Shown: one piece after another, positions 29,661 through 39,599 of the stretch | Layout: every line of letters starts with the position of its first letter | Position numbering within the stretch: the stretch's first letter is position 1 | Source of the DNA: Sphingobium aromaticiconvertens | Lineage (GTDB): Bacteria > Pseudomonadota > Alphaproteobacteria > Sphingomonadales > Sphingomonadaceae | Direction of reading: 5' to 3' | DNA: 64,000 nucleotides | NCBI RefSeq assembly: GCF_037154075.1 | Contig: NZ_JBANRJ010000001.1 | Span: 3,467,501 to 3,531,500, forward strand | The notes under the pieces: model-generated | Told to the model about the DNA's origin: nothing | Seen by the model: only the letters and a program-made list of their open reading frames with translations | The model's database searches: none | Position numbers and translations under genes: made by a program

Positions 29661-30263
29661 ATGATTTTGGTCATCGACAATTACGACAGCTTCACCTGGA
29701 ACCTCGTCCATTATCTGATGGAGCTGGGCGCGCGCGTGGAGGTGGTCCGCAACGACGCGATTTCGGCGGGTCAGGCCCTTTCCTCCGGGGCGCAGGCCTT
29801 CCTGTTGTCCCCCGGTCCCTGCACCCCTAATGAGGCAGGCGTCAGCCTGGATCTGGTCGCGGCCTGCGCCGACGCGGGCAAGCCGCTGCTGGGCGTGTGC
29901 CTTGGCCATCAGGCGATCGGCCAGCATTTCGGTGGACGCGTGGTGCGCGGCGGCCTGATGCACGGCAAGACGTCGCCGGTTTCCCATGACGGCACCGGGC
30001 TGTTCGAAGGGTTGCCCTCGCCCTTCATCGCCACCCGCTATCATTCGCTGATCGTCGAGAATATTCCGGCCTGCCTGACCGTCAACGCGACCAGCGACGA
30101 TGGATCGGTCATGGCTTTCCGCCACACCGACCTGCCGATTCATTCGGTACAGTTCCACCCCGAAAGCATCGCCACCGAACATGGCCATGACATGCTCGCC
30201 AATTTCATGAGGATTGCGGGCATCCCGGTTCGCGCGCGCGAAGCCGCCTGCCAAACAGCCTGA
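29661..30263 (+). CDS. trpG: Anthranilate synthase glutamine amidotransferase subunit
   Basis: Class I glutamine amidotransferase that supplies ammonia to TrpE (and may also serve PabB). The 200-residue protein begins [17 protein letters not shown]. It has the nucleophile cysteine in [11 protein letters not shown] (near residue 79) and the His-Glu pair in [13 protein letters not shown]. The 71-bp upstream gap holds no Trp-codon leader peptide that I can see. trpE is not adjacent; a serine hydrolase gene lies upstream instead. trpD follows after 46 bp. Confidence 0.93.
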   Translation: MILVIDNYDSFTWNLVHYLMELGARVEVVRNDAISAGQALSSGAQAFLLSPGPCTPNEAGVSLDLVAACADAGKPLLGVCLGHQAIGQHFGGRVVRGGLMHGKTSPVSHDGTGLFEGLPSPFIATRYHSLIVENIPACLTVNATSDDGSVMAFRHTDLPIHSVQFHPESIATEHGHDMLANFMRIAGIPVRAREAACQTA

Positions 30264-30309
30264 TCGCGCCCCTCGACTCGTGCCCATGGCCGAGTCTAAG
30301 GGAAGCGCC

Positions 30310-31302
30310 ATGACCAGCGCGCTACCCGATCCCTCCACACCGCTCTCGCAGGCGGACGCCGCCCGCGCCTTCGACCTCCTGTTCGACGCGGACCTGCCCG
30401 AAGCCGACATCGCCGCCTTCCTCGTCGCGATGAGCGAGCGGGGTGAGACCGCCACGGAAATTGCCGCCGCCGCCCGCGCCATGCGTGCGCGGATGATCCC
30501 GATCGGCGCCCCATCCGGCGCGATCGACGTCTGCGGCACGGGCGGCGACGGCCATCACACGCTCAACGTCTCCACCGCCGTCGCGCTGGTCGTCGCGGCC
30601 AGTGGCGTGCCCGTCGCCAAGCATGGCAATCGCGCGGCATCCTCCAAATCCGGCGCGGCCGACACGCTCGAAGCTCTCGGCCTCGACCTCAGCCGCGCCG
30701 CCGACAGGGCCGAAGCCTCGCTCGCCGACCTTGGCATCTGCTTCCTCTTTGCACAGAATCACCATCCCGCGCTCAAGCGGCTTGGCCCCATCCGCAAGGC
30801 GATTGGCCAGCGCACCATCTTCAACCTGATGGGTCCGCTCGCCAATCCCGCCAATGTCCGCCGCCAACTGGTCGGCATCGCCCGCCCCGCCTATGTCCCC
30901 ATCTACGCGCAGGCGCTGGCGGATCTGGGCGCGGACTATGCCATGATCGTGTCGGGGGATGAGGGGCTGGACGAACTCTCGCTCACCGGTGGCAATGATG
31001 TGGCGGAAGTCACAGCCGAAGGCTTGGTCGCCATGCGCCGCTACCATGCCGCCGACGCGGGCCTTCCCTCCCATCCCGTCGATGCCATTCGCGGCGGCGA
31101 CGCCAGCTACAACGCCGCTGCGCTGAAAGCGCTGCTGCTCGGCGAACAGGGGCCTTATCGCGACGCGGTGCTGCTGAACGCCGCCGCGGCCCTTGTCGTC
31201 GCGGGCACCGCGCATGATCTTCGAGAGGGGGCGGAGGAAGCCGCCGAGACGATCGACAAGGGCCTTGCCCATGCCCTGCTGACCTGCTGGATAGGCTTTT
31301 GA
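30310..31302 (+). CDS. trpD: Anthranilate phosphoribosyltransferase
   Basis: Joins anthranilate and PRPP in tryptophan synthesis. The 330-residue protein has the PRPP-binding motif [17 protein letters not shown], the [21 protein letters not shown] anthranilate/PRPP motif (here split by alanine-serine) and the [18 protein letters not shown] motif. The ATG at 30310 with an AAGGGAAG ribosome site is preferred. An upstream start at 30214 would overlap trpG. Confidence 0.94.
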   Translation: MTSALPDPSTPLSQADAARAFDLLFDADLPEADIAAFLVAMSERGETATEIAAAARAMRARMIPIGAPSGAIDVCGTGGDGHHTLNVSTAVALVVAASGVPVAKHGNRAASSKSGAADTLEALGLDLSRAADRAEASLADLGICFLFAQNHHPALKRLGPIRKAIGQRTIFNLMGPLANPANVRRQLVGIARPAYVPIYAQALADLGADYAMIVSGDEGLDELSLTGGNDVAEVTAEGLVAMRRYHAADAGLPSHPVDAIRGGDASYNAAALKALLLGEQGPYRDAVLLNAAAALVVAGTAHDLREGAEEAAETIDKGLAHALLTCWIGF

Positions 31303-31303
31303 C

Positions 31304-32095
31304 ATGACCAACAAACTGATCGAAATCTGCGACTTCAAGCGGGAGGATGTGAAGCGGCGCAAGGCCGCGACCACCGTGTCCACGCTCCACGCCCGCGCCG
31401 CCGAACAGACCCCGCCGCGCGGCTTCCGTCAGGCGCTGGACGGGGCCGCCCGCTCAGGCTTCGGCCTCATCGCGGAAATCAAGCGCGCCAGCCCGTCCAA
31501 GGGGCTTATCCGCGCCGATTTCGATCCCCCCGCCCACGCCCAGGCCTATGCGGCGGCGGGCGCGGCCTGCCTGTCCGTCCTGACCGACGAACCCTATTTT
31601 CAGGGCCATGACGATTATCTGATGGCCGCCCGCTCCGCCTGCCCCCTGCCCGTGCTCCGCAAGGATTTCATCGTCGATCCCTGGCAGGTGTTGGAAAGCC
31701 GCTCACTGGGCGCGGACGCCCTCCTCATCATCGTAGCGGCGCTGGACGACACCCAAATGGCAGAGATTGAGGATGCGGTCCTCGGCCTGGGCATGGACGC
31801 CCTGATCGAAGTCCATGACGAACGGGAAATGGAGCGCGCGCTTAATCTCCGCTCGCGCCTGATCGGCGTCAATAATCGCGACCTGCGTGATTTCAGCATC
31901 GACTTCAACAACACCTACAGGCTGGTCGACAGCGCGCCGGAGGGATGCACCTTCGTCGCCGAAAGCGGCCTCAACAGCCATGACGACCTCACCGCCATGG
32001 CGGAACGCGGCGTCCGTTGCTTCCTGGTGGGCGAAGCGCTGATGCGCCAGGCCGATGTCGAGGCGGCGACCCGCACGCTGCTGGTCGGGGCATGA
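31304..32095 (+). CDS. trpC: Indole-3-glycerol-phosphate synthase
   Basis: Closes the indole ring of IGP from CdRP. The 263-residue TIM barrel has the catalytic pattern: the lysine in [13 protein letters not shown] (about 55), the lysine in [13 protein letters not shown] (about 115), the glutamate in [25 protein letters not shown] and the GLNSHDD motif. It is not fused to TrpF. It follows trpD by 1 bp and its stop overlaps the moaC start (ATGA). Confidence 0.94.
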   Translation: MTNKLIEICDFKREDVKRRKAATTVSTLHARAAEQTPPRGFRQALDGAARSGFGLIAEIKRASPSKGLIRADFDPPAHAQAYAAAGAACLSVLTDEPYFQGHDDYLMAARSACPLPVLRKDFIVDPWQVLESRSLGADALLIIVAALDDTQMAEIEDAVLGLGMDALIEVHDEREMERALNLRSRLIGVNNRDLRDFSIDFNNTYRLVDSAPEGCTFVAESGLNSHDDLTAMAERGVRCFLVGEALMRQADVEAATRTLLVGA

Positions 32096-32565
32096 GCAAC
32101 GGCCTCACCCATCTGGCCGAAGATGGATCGGCCCGCATGGTCGACATCTCGGCCAAGGCGACCACCGTGCGAGAGGGGGTCGCGACCGGCCGCATCGACA
32201 TGAGCCGCGAAGCCGCAAAGGCCATCGCCGACGGTCATGTGAAGAAGGGCGACGTTCTCGCCGTCGCCCGGATCGCGGGCATCATGGCGGCCAAGCGCAC
32301 CGCCGACCTCATCCCGCTGTGCCACCCCCTCCCCTTGAACGCGGTGACGATCGAGTTCGACATGGACGCGACCGGCGTAACCGTCACCGCAACCGCGCGC
32401 ACCGCTGCCCAGACGGGCGTGGAGATGGAAGCAATGACCGCTGCGTCCGTCACCCTGCTCACCATTTACGACATGGCCAAGGCGATGGACAAGGCGATGG
32501 TGATCAGCGGCGTCCGCCTGCTCGCCAAGTCGGGCGGCAAGTCCGGGGACTGGCGGGCTTCGTGA
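32092..32565 (+). CDS. moaC: Cyclic pyranopterin monophosphate synthase
   Basis: Forms cPMP in molybdenum cofactor synthesis, following MoaA. The 157-residue protein has the typical MoaC order: [54 protein letters not shown] and [13 protein letters not shown]. The start overlaps the trpC stop in an ATGA arrangement, so it is translated from the tryptophan transcript. Confidence 0.94.
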   Translation: MSNGLTHLAEDGSARMVDISAKATTVREGVATGRIDMSREAAKAIADGHVKKGDVLAVARIAGIMAAKRTADLIPLCHPLPLNAVTIEFDMDATGVTVTATARTAAQTGVEMEAMTAASVTLLTIYDMAKAMDKAMVISGVRLLAKSGGKSGDWRAS

Positions 32566-32590
32566 AGGGCGTGGCCGTGAGGGGGAGGCC

Positions 32591-33772
32591 ATGAGCCTGC
32601 TGCCCGTCGCAGAAGCGCAGGCGCGCCTGCTGGCACTGGGCCGCCGCCTCCCATCGCACTCCGTTGCCGCCGCACAAGGCGTAGGCCGATGGCTGACAGA
32701 CGACATCATCGCCCTGCGTAGCCAGCCATGGGCGGACCTTTCCGCCATGGACGGCTATGCAATCCGCGCTGCTGAATGGCCCGGCCCGTGGCGACTGTCA
32801 GGCGAGAGTGCCGCAGGACAGGCCATCCCCACACCACTTGCGCCGGGCGAAACCTGCCGCATCTTCACCGGCGCGCCCGTGCCACCGGGCGCCGACGCCA
32901 TATTGATCCAGGAAAATGCCGAACGCATCGGCGACCAGATCAGCGGACTTCCAAACGCTCCGGCATCGGGCCAGCATGTCCGTCCGGCGGGGTCGGATTT
33001 CCGTGAATCCACGGTTCTTCTGCGCGCTGGCACATGCCTGAACCCCGCCCATATTGGCCTTGCCGTGCTGGGCGGCCATGGCCTGTTGCCGGTCGCGCGC
33101 AAGGTTCGCGTCGCCCTTTTGTCCACCGGTAACGAATTGGTGGCGGCAGGACAGCCCATCGCGCCGGGCCAGTTGCCCTCCTCCAACGCCGTCATGCTGC
33201 CCGCGATGCTCGCGGGCCTGCCCTGCGAAGTCATCGACCTTGGCATCGTGCCAGATGACCTTGCCGCCATGATGGCTGCATTCGATCGCGTGCGCGAAGC
33301 TGACATCATCGTTTCGACAGGCGGCGCGTCGGTCGGCGATCATGATCTCGTTCGTCCAGCCTTCGCTGCGGTCGGCGGCACGCTCGATTTCTGGAAGATC
33401 GCAATGCGCCCCGGCAAGCCGCTGATCGCCGGAACCCTGGACAGCGCCGTTTTTCTGGGCCTGCCGGGCAATCCTGTCTCGGCGTTCGTCACGGCCTTTC
33501 TCTTCCTGCTCCCACTGGTCCGCCATATGAGCGGCGCACCCCAGCCCCTTCCCCGACAGATCGAAGCAATCATCGACGCACCCCTGGCCCCGACCGCCGA
33601 ACGGGACGAATATCTCCGCGCCTTCCATCGCGGCGACCGGATCGTCGCCCTCACCGCGCAGGACAGTGCGGCCACCGCCTCCCTTGCCGACGCCGACTGC
33701 CTGATCCTGCGCCCCGCAAAATCGCCCGCCGCCAAAGCAGGCGATGCAGTCATCACCCTGCCGCTGACCTGA
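32591..33772 (+). CDS. moeA: Molybdopterin molybdotransferase
   Basis: Inserts molybdenum into adenylylated molybdopterin. The 393-residue protein has the MoeA pattern: SAMDGYAIRA, FTGAPVPPGADAIL, RPAGSDFRE, LLSTGNELV, VSTGGASVGDHD and FLGLPGNPVSAFV. GGGGGAGG stands just before the ATG. It follows moaC by 25 bp and precedes lexA, which has its own promoter. Confidence 0.93.
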   Translation: MSLLPVAEAQARLLALGRRLPSHSVAAAQGVGRWLTDDIIALRSQPWADLSAMDGYAIRAAEWPGPWRLSGESAAGQAIPTPLAPGETCRIFTGAPVPPGADAILIQENAERIGDQISGLPNAPASGQHVRPAGSDFRESTVLLRAGTCLNPAHIGLAVLGGHGLLPVARKVRVALLSTGNELVAAGQPIAPGQLPSSNAVMLPAMLAGLPCEVIDLGIVPDDLAAMMAAFDRVREADIIVSTGGASVGDHDLVRPAFAAVGGTLDFWKIAMRPGKPLIAGTLDSAVFLGLPGNPVSAFVTAFLFLLPLVRHMSGAPQPLPRQIEAIIDAPLAPTAERDEYLRAFHRGDRIVALTAQDSAATASLADADCLILRPAKSPAAKAGDAVITLPLT

Positions 33773-33792
33773 CAGGATAATCACCCAAACGC

Positions 33793-33821
33793 TTGACTTG
33801 CCTCCTTCCGTTTCCTATGCG
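33793..33821 (+). promoter_or_regulatory. lexA promoter
   Basis: TTGACT (33793-33798) and TATGCG (33816-33821) are separated by exactly 17 bp. The LexA operator begins at the last base of the -10 element. A start near 33828 would leave a leader of about 30 nt before the lexA ATG. Confidence 0.65.
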
Positions 33822-33835
33822 TTCTTCATTCGTTC
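33821..33835 (+). promoter_or_regulatory. LexA operator (alphaproteobacterial SOS box)
   Basis: GTTC, then seven bases (TTCATTC), then GTTC: an exact direct-repeat GTTC-N7-GTTC box, the established LexA target of alphaproteobacteria. It overlaps the -10 region and the likely transcription start of lexA, so LexA binding should repress its own gene. Confidence 0.85.
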
Positions 33836-33858
33836 CAGATATGCGAGGGACAAAGGCG

Positions 33859-34545
33859 ATGTTGACGGCAAAACAGCAGGAACTGCTTCTCTTCATTCAT
33901 CATCGACTGGAGGAAGGCGGCGTGTCTCCCTCTTTCGAGGAAATGAAGGAAGCGCTCGATCTGCGCTCAAAATCGGGCATTCACCGTCTTATTAACGCCC
34001 TGGAAGAACGGGGCTTCATCCGTCGCCTCGCCAATCGAGCGCGCGCGCTGGAAGTATTGAAACTGCCCGAAGCGATGAACCGGACATCCCGATCCGCGCT
34101 CGTACCAAGCGTGCCGCAACTTGCGCCCAAGACCCCCTCCCAAATCCCCGTCGCCGCCAATGACGTGATCGAAATTCCGCTGCACGGCCGCATTGCGGCG
34201 GGCGTGCCGATCGAGGCGATGGAGGGGCAGACGATGCTCTCCGTTCCCGCCGCCTTGCTGGGTTCAGGCGATCATTATGCGCTGGAAGTATCCGGCGATT
34301 CGATGATGGAGGCAGGCATTCTCGATGGCGACTTCGCTCTTATCCAGCGCACCGACGTCGCGCGCGAGGGACAGATCGTCGTCGCGTTGATTGACGAAGC
34401 CGAAGCAACGCTCAAATATTTCCGGCGCGAAGGCGCGCAGGTCCGGCTCGATCCGGCCAATAGTGCCTATCAGCCGCAAGTCTATGATTCGGCTCAGGTA
34501 CGAATCCAGGGCAAGCTCGCGGGCCTGTTGCGCCGCTATAATTGA
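33859..34545 (+). CDS. lexA: LexA SOS repressor
   Basis: SOS-response repressor, inactivated by RecA-stimulated self-cleavage. The 228-residue protein has the N-terminal winged helix-turn-helix ([19 protein letters not shown]), the cleavage site A114-G115 in [11 protein letters not shown], the nucleophile S148 in [10 protein letters not shown] and the general base K186 in ATLKYFRRE. It is autoregulated through the box at 33821. The ATG at 33859 has a GGGACAAAGG-type site upstream. Its 3' end overlaps the convergent comEC by 10 bp. Confidence 0.95.
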   Translation: MLTAKQQELLLFIHHRLEEGGVSPSFEEMKEALDLRSKSGIHRLINALEERGFIRRLANRARALEVLKLPEAMNRTSRSALVPSVPQLAPKTPSQIPVAANDVIEIPLHGRIAAGVPIEAMEGQTMLSVPAALLGSGDHYALEVSGDSMMEAGILDGDFALIQRTDVAREGQIVVALIDEAEATLKYFRREGAQVRLDPANSAYQPQVYDSAQVRIQGKLAGLLRRYN

Positions 34546-36730
34546 GGACTGGCCTGTAACGATGGCCCGCCAATCGGACGGCGCAGGGGACGTGGTGGCG
34601 GGATTGGCGGCAACCAGGGATGGGTGTCGCCCTCCGGCCTGACCCGATCAACCCTGCCCGTCTTCAGGCTTATCGCGATCCCGCCCGTCCGTGCCAGCAT
34701 CCGTCGGTCGATCTTCAGCCAGCGTGAGCGACAGGAACGGGGCAGCCAGCGATCGCTGACGACGATGTCGACAATCGCGCAATCTTTCGCCAATATCCGC
34801 GGGTCGATCATCGCCTTGCTGCGCGTCACCAGCAATTGCCAGCGCCGCTCACCACGCCGCATCGTCGCAGCACACAGATCCGGGTTGCACCGGGCCTGCG
34901 GCATATCCGCAAGAGCGGACAATGTGCCATCATAGCCCACGCTCTCGGCCAATGCATCGCGCACATAATCACCCGCCCGCGCACGCAGTAACGCCATGCC
35001 GCCGTCGGGCAGGCGCAGGGCGACATGCCGTCCGTCGCTCGTGACCAGCAGGTCAGGCGACGGCGTCAGCACGATGATCGCCGTTCCGATCAACACCGGC
35101 GCCAGCCCCAACCAGCGCACCGATCCGCGCCACAACAGACACCACAGCCCCCCGCCCACAATTGCGGCGAAGACGAGATGCGAAAAGGCCGGCGCCAGCA
35201 CGACCGCCATCGGGCTGGCCGCGACCCGGTGCGCCAGCGCCAGCAACAGGTCCAAAGAGTGCGTCACCACCCACCAGGCAGGCGCGCCCAGCCCGATCAC
35301 ATCCAGCGCCAGAGCCAGAGCCTCAAACGGCATGACGATAAAGGTCGTCAGCGGGATCGCGATCAGATTGGCAAAAGCACCCAGCATTCCCGCCTGATGG
35401 AAATGATAGAGCGCGATCGGCGCCAGCACGATCTCCACAGCAAAGCCAGTCAACAGCAACGCCGCGATGCCCCGCAGTCCCTTTGCCACCCACCCCTCAT
35501 CCCGCGCCGCGGTCAGCGCGCGATAGCGACGGCTGCTCGACAGCGCGACCAGTGCCACCACCGCGGCGAAGCTCATCTGGAAACTGGGGCCGATCAGGCT
35601 ATCCGGCCAAAAGACCAGCACGACCAACGCTCCCGCCGCCACCAATCGCAAGGTTATCGCATCGCGGCCCATCGCCATCCCGCCCAGCACCAGCAACGCT
35701 GCTACACAGGACCGGATCGTCGGCACCTCAGCCCCGGTCAGCAATGTGTAGCCAAGGCCTCCCAGCGCTCCGCAACCCGCCGCGATCAGCATCAGGGGCA
35801 AGTGTAGCGCTGCCCATCGACTCAGCGCCGCCAGTCGCAACGTCATCAGCATGACGGCCCCGATCAGCGCGGTTACATGCAGGCCGCTGATCGACAGCAG
35901 ATGCGCCAGCCCGCTGCGGCGCATGGCCTGTGCATCCGCTTCAGGTATCGCACCCTGATCGCCGGTCGCCAGCGCCATTGCGATGCCACCTGCTCCGCCC
36001 GCCACCTGCCCATGGATATGTGTCGACAATCTGGCGCGCAAAGAGGCGCTGCCTTCGGGCGCCGCCTTCACCACTTCGATCGGACGCAATGCCCGCCCGG
36101 TCGCCCCGATCCCCTGGAAATAAGCGCGCCGTGCAAAATCATATCCGCCCGGCACGGCAGCGGGCGCGGGCGGCATCAGGCGGATACGAAAGCGGATCAC
36201 CGCCCCCGCCCCAACCCTGTCGGCACATCGCCCTCGCGAATATTGACGCGGATCGCCTGCGGCAAATCACCCCGATCCAGCGGCCGTACCATCGCGCGCA
36301 CCACACCCTGCGCTGGCATGGCGGCAACCGACCGGACTTCCCCCGCCATCTCGGTAAAAACAGGCCGTGTCAGCGGCGGCTGCCCCAACAGCAGTGCCTT
36401 GCCCCAGATCAACAGACAGCCTAGGCAGGCCAGCAGGCCACCAATCACCAGCATCTGCCGCAATCGACTTTCACGGGGCATCAGGCAGGCGGCGCAGGCC
36501 AGTCCAAGCGCCAGACAGCAAAAGCCCAGCCATGCGGCCCGGTCCGGCAGGGCGAACCAGGCAGCGATTCCCGCGCCCAATGCAACCGGCGCCCAGAGGC
36601 CCACTTGTTCGCGCTGCGATTCCAACCACGCTTCCACGGCCGGAAAAGCCCGAAAAACCACGGGATTCGCACTCTCCCCCGCGCAGGTTTGTCGTGGCTC
36701 GAAAGCCATGCTAGGGGGCGTCGCATTCAT
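34536..36730 (-). pseudogene. comEC: ComEC/Rec2 DNA-uptake channel, split by a frameshift
   Basis: DNA internalisation channel of natural transformation. The N-terminal part (start ATG 36730, stop 36197) has two or three membrane helices and the DUF4131 module ending RVNIREGDVPTG. The remaining 554 codons (34536-36200) are in another frame and hold the Competence domain, with GLAHLLSISGLHVTALIG and GAEVPTIRSCVAALL. The frames meet at a C-rich plus-strand tract (36201-36213). Adding one base there would restore one protein of about 730 residues. This is a real null allele or a sequencing indel in the homopolymer. The gene diverges from gltX. Confidence 0.8.
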
Positions 36731-36763
36731 GGATCAGAACAGCAGATGTCGGGGAATATCAGG

Positions 36764-38200
36764 GTGAGCGCAACCGGAGATAAGCAGAAGGTCGTTACGC
36801 GGTTCGCGCCGTCGCCGACGGGCTTCCTGCACATCGGTGGCGCGCGCACGGCGCTCTTCAACTGGCTGTTCGCGCGCCACCATGGCGGCAGCTTCCTGTT
36901 GCGGATCGAGGATACTGACCGCGCCCGTTCGACGGACGAAGCGGTCGCCGCGATTTTCGACGGACTCGACTGGCTTGGGCTGGGCGGTGACGAGGAGCCG
37001 GTCTTCCAGTTCGCGCGCACCCCGCGCCATGCGGAAGTCGCGCAGCAACTGCTCGACGGCGGCCATGCCTATAAATGCTATGCCACGCCCGAGGAACTGA
37101 CCGCGCTGCGCGAACAGCAGCGCGCCGCCAAGCAGCCGATGCGCTATGACGGTCGTTGGCGCGATCGTGATGTGTCGGAAGCCCCCAAAGGCGCGCCTTA
37201 TGTCATCCGCATCAAGGCCCCACGGGCGGGCGAAACCGTGATCGAGGATGCGGTGCAGGGCCGCGTCGTCGTCCAGAATGCTGAACTGGATGACATGATC
37301 CTGCTGCGCTCCGATGGCACGCCCACCTATATGCTTGCGGTGGTGGTCGACGACCATGACATGGGCGTCACCCATGTCATTCGCGGCGACGATCATCTCA
37401 ACAACGCCTTCCGCCAGCTTGCCATCATGAATGCGATGAATTGGGACGTGCCGGTCTATGCCCATATCCCGCTAATCCACGGTTCTGACGGGGCAAAACT
37501 GTCCAAGCGCCACGGCGCGCTGGGCGTGGACGCCTATCGCGATGAAATGGGGATGCTGCCCGAAGCGGTGCTCAACTATCTGTTGCGTCTGGGCTGGGGC
37601 CATGGCGACGAGGAACTCATCCCGATCGCGCGCGCGATCGAGCTGTTCGACATCGCTGGCGTGGGCCGCTCGCCCTCGCGTTTCGACATCAAGAAGCTGG
37701 AAAATCTGAACGGTCACTATCTGCGTGAAGCAGAGGATGCCCGACTCGCAGCGCTGGTCGCCCCGCGCGTTTCCGCGCAATTGGGGATAACCTTGCCCGA
37801 TGGCGCCGATGCGCTTCTGACTGCCGCGATGCCCTCGCTGAAGCCGCGCGCGAAGACGCTGGGCGAAATTGCCGAGGGCGCTCAGTTTCTTTTCAAAACC
37901 TGCCCGCTGGATTTTGACGAAAAGGCTTCTGCTCTGCTAGACGATTCGGCGCGCGCGCTGCTGTGCAGGACAGCCGACGCTCTTGATCCCGTCCAGTCCT
38001 GGACGGTCGAAGCGATCGAAGAAGTTATACGTTGCGTGGCGGAGGATGCCGGACTTGGTCTGGGCAAGGTCGCACAACCCCTGCGCGCGGCGCTGACGGG
38101 TCGTACGACGTCCCCGGGCATTTTTGACGTCCTCTTCCTGCTTGGGAAAGAGGAAAGCTTGATACGACTGGCCGCGGCGGCAGAGGTCCCGGTTAGCTGA
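36764..38200 (+). CDS. gltX: Glutamyl-tRNA synthetase
   Basis: Charges tRNA-Glu. The 478-residue class I synthetase has the HIGH-type motif in [18 protein letters not shown] and the KMSKS-type motif in [12 protein letters not shown]. The anticodon-binding helical domain lies in the last third. The GTG at 36764 ([20 protein letters not shown]) with GGGGA upstream matches homologues best. An ATG at 36746 adds six residues and cannot be excluded. gltA follows 20 bp later. Confidence 0.93.
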   Translation: MSATGDKQKVVTRFAPSPTGFLHIGGARTALFNWLFARHHGGSFLLRIEDTDRARSTDEAVAAIFDGLDWLGLGGDEEPVFQFARTPRHAEVAQQLLDGGHAYKCYATPEELTALREQQRAAKQPMRYDGRWRDRDVSEAPKGAPYVIRIKAPRAGETVIEDAVQGRVVVQNAELDDMILLRSDGTPTYMLAVVVDDHDMGVTHVIRGDDHLNNAFRQLAIMNAMNWDVPVYAHIPLIHGSDGAKLSKRHGALGVDAYRDEMGMLPEAVLNYLLRLGWGHGDEELIPIARAIELFDIAGVGRSPSRFDIKKLENLNGHYLREAEDARLAALVAPRVSAQLGITLPDGADALLTAAMPSLKPRAKTLGEIAEGAQFLFKTCPLDFDEKASALLDDSARALLCRTADALDPVQSWTVEAIEEVIRCVAEDAGLGLGKVAQPLRAALTGRTTSPGIFDVLFLLGKEESLIRLAAAAEVPVS

Positions 38201-38220
38201 CGGCAACAAAGGAGAACATT

Positions 38221-39507
38221 ATGTCGGATAACAAAGCCACACTGGCGATCGGCGATGATGCCAAAGACTATGCCATCATGGATGGCACGGTCGGCCCGCA
38301 GGTCATCGATGTGCGCAAGCTGTATGCAAATACCGGCATGTTCACCTACGATCCGGGCTTCACCTCGACCGCCAGCTGTGATTCGGGCCTGACCTATATC
38401 GACGGCGACGAGGGCATATTGCTGCATCGCGGCTATCCCATCGGCCAGTTGGCCGAACAGTCGAGCTTCATGGAAGTCAGCTATCTTCTGCTGAACGGCG
38501 AACTGCCTTCAAAGGCGGAACTGGACGATTTCTCGCGCACCATCACCCGTCACACGATGGTGAATGAGCAACTGACGACCTTCTACCGCGGTTTCCGCCG
38601 CGACGCGCACCCGATGGCCATCATGTGCGGTGTGGTCGGCGCACTGTCCGCCTTTTACCACGACTCGACGGACATCAACGATCCCGAACAGCGCCGGATC
38701 GCCAGCCACCGGCTGATCGCCAAGATGCCGACGATCGCGGCGATGGCGTATAAATATTCGGTGGGCCAGCCCTTCGTCTATCCGCGCAACGACCTCAGCT
38801 ACACCGGCAATTTCCTGAATATGACCTTCTCGGTCCCGGCCGAAGAGTATGTCCTTGATCCGGTGATCGAGGATGCGATGGACAAGATCTTCATCCTCCA
38901 CGCCGACCATGAGCAGAACGCCTCGACCTCGACCGTGCGCCTTGCCGGTTCGTCGGGCGCCAATCCTTTCGCCTGCATCGCGGCCGGCATTGCCTGCCTG
39001 TGGGGTCCGGCGCATGGCGGCGCAAACGAGGCAGCGCTCAACATGCTGCGCGAGATCGGTACCGTTGACCGCATCCCCGAATATATCGCCCGCGCCAAGA
39101 ACAAGGACGATCCATTCCGCCTGATGGGCTTTGGCCATCGCGTGTACAAAAATTACGACCCGCGCGCGACGGTCATGCAAAAGACCGCCAAAGACGTACT
39201 GGCAAAGCTGGGTGTCGACGATCCCATCTTCGACGTCGCCAAGGAACTTGAGCATATCGCGCTCAACGATCCCTACTTCATCGAAAAGAAGCTCTATCCG
39301 AATGTCGATTTCTATTCGGGCGTGATCCTCTCAGCCATCGGCTTCCCGACCGAGATGTTCACCGTGCTCTTCGCCCTCGCCCGCACCGTGGGCTGGGTCG
39401 CGCAGTGGAATGAAATGATTTCTGACCCAGCACAGAAGATTGGTCGTCCGCGTCAGCTCTACACCGGCCCGACCGAGCGGGACTATGTGCCGGTCAGCAA
39501 GCGCTGA
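38221..39507 (+). CDS. gltA: Citrate synthase (type II)
   Basis: Condenses acetyl-CoA and oxaloacetate in the TCA cycle. The 428-residue protein has the active-site histidines in [13 protein letters not shown] and [15 protein letters not shown], and the catalytic aspartate in the [10 protein letters not shown] region. Length and the N-terminal beta-domain ([19 protein letters not shown]) fit the NADH-regulated hexameric type II enzymes. AAAGGAGA is placed ideally before the ATG at 38221. A terminator follows. Confidence 0.95.
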   Translation: MSDNKATLAIGDDAKDYAIMDGTVGPQVIDVRKLYANTGMFTYDPGFTSTASCDSGLTYIDGDEGILLHRGYPIGQLAEQSSFMEVSYLLLNGELPSKAELDDFSRTITRHTMVNEQLTTFYRGFRRDAHPMAIMCGVVGALSAFYHDSTDINDPEQRRIASHRLIAKMPTIAAMAYKYSVGQPFVYPRNDLSYTGNFLNMTFSVPAEEYVLDPVIEDAMDKIFILHADHEQNASTSTVRLAGSSGANPFACIAAGIACLWGPAHGGANEAALNMLREIGTVDRIPEYIARAKNKDDPFRLMGFGHRVYKNYDPRATVMQKTAKDVLAKLGVDDPIFDVAKELEHIALNDPYFIEKKLYPNVDFYSGVILSAIGFPTEMFTVLFALARTVGWVAQWNEMISDPAQKIGRPRQLYTGPTERDYVPVSKR

Positions 39508-39532
39508 TCGACAGGATTAAAGTTGAAACAGG

Positions 39533-39560
39533 AAACGGCGCTCCATCGGGGCGCCGTTTT
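39533..39560 (+). terminator. Intrinsic terminator of gltA
   Basis: A 9-bp stem (AAACGGCGC with GCGCCGTTT) and 9-nt loop end in TTTTCGTTT. It starts 25 bp after the gltA stop. Confidence 0.85.
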
Positions 39561-39599
39561 CGTTTGGACTGGCAGCATCCCTCAAGTCAGGGGGCCATC

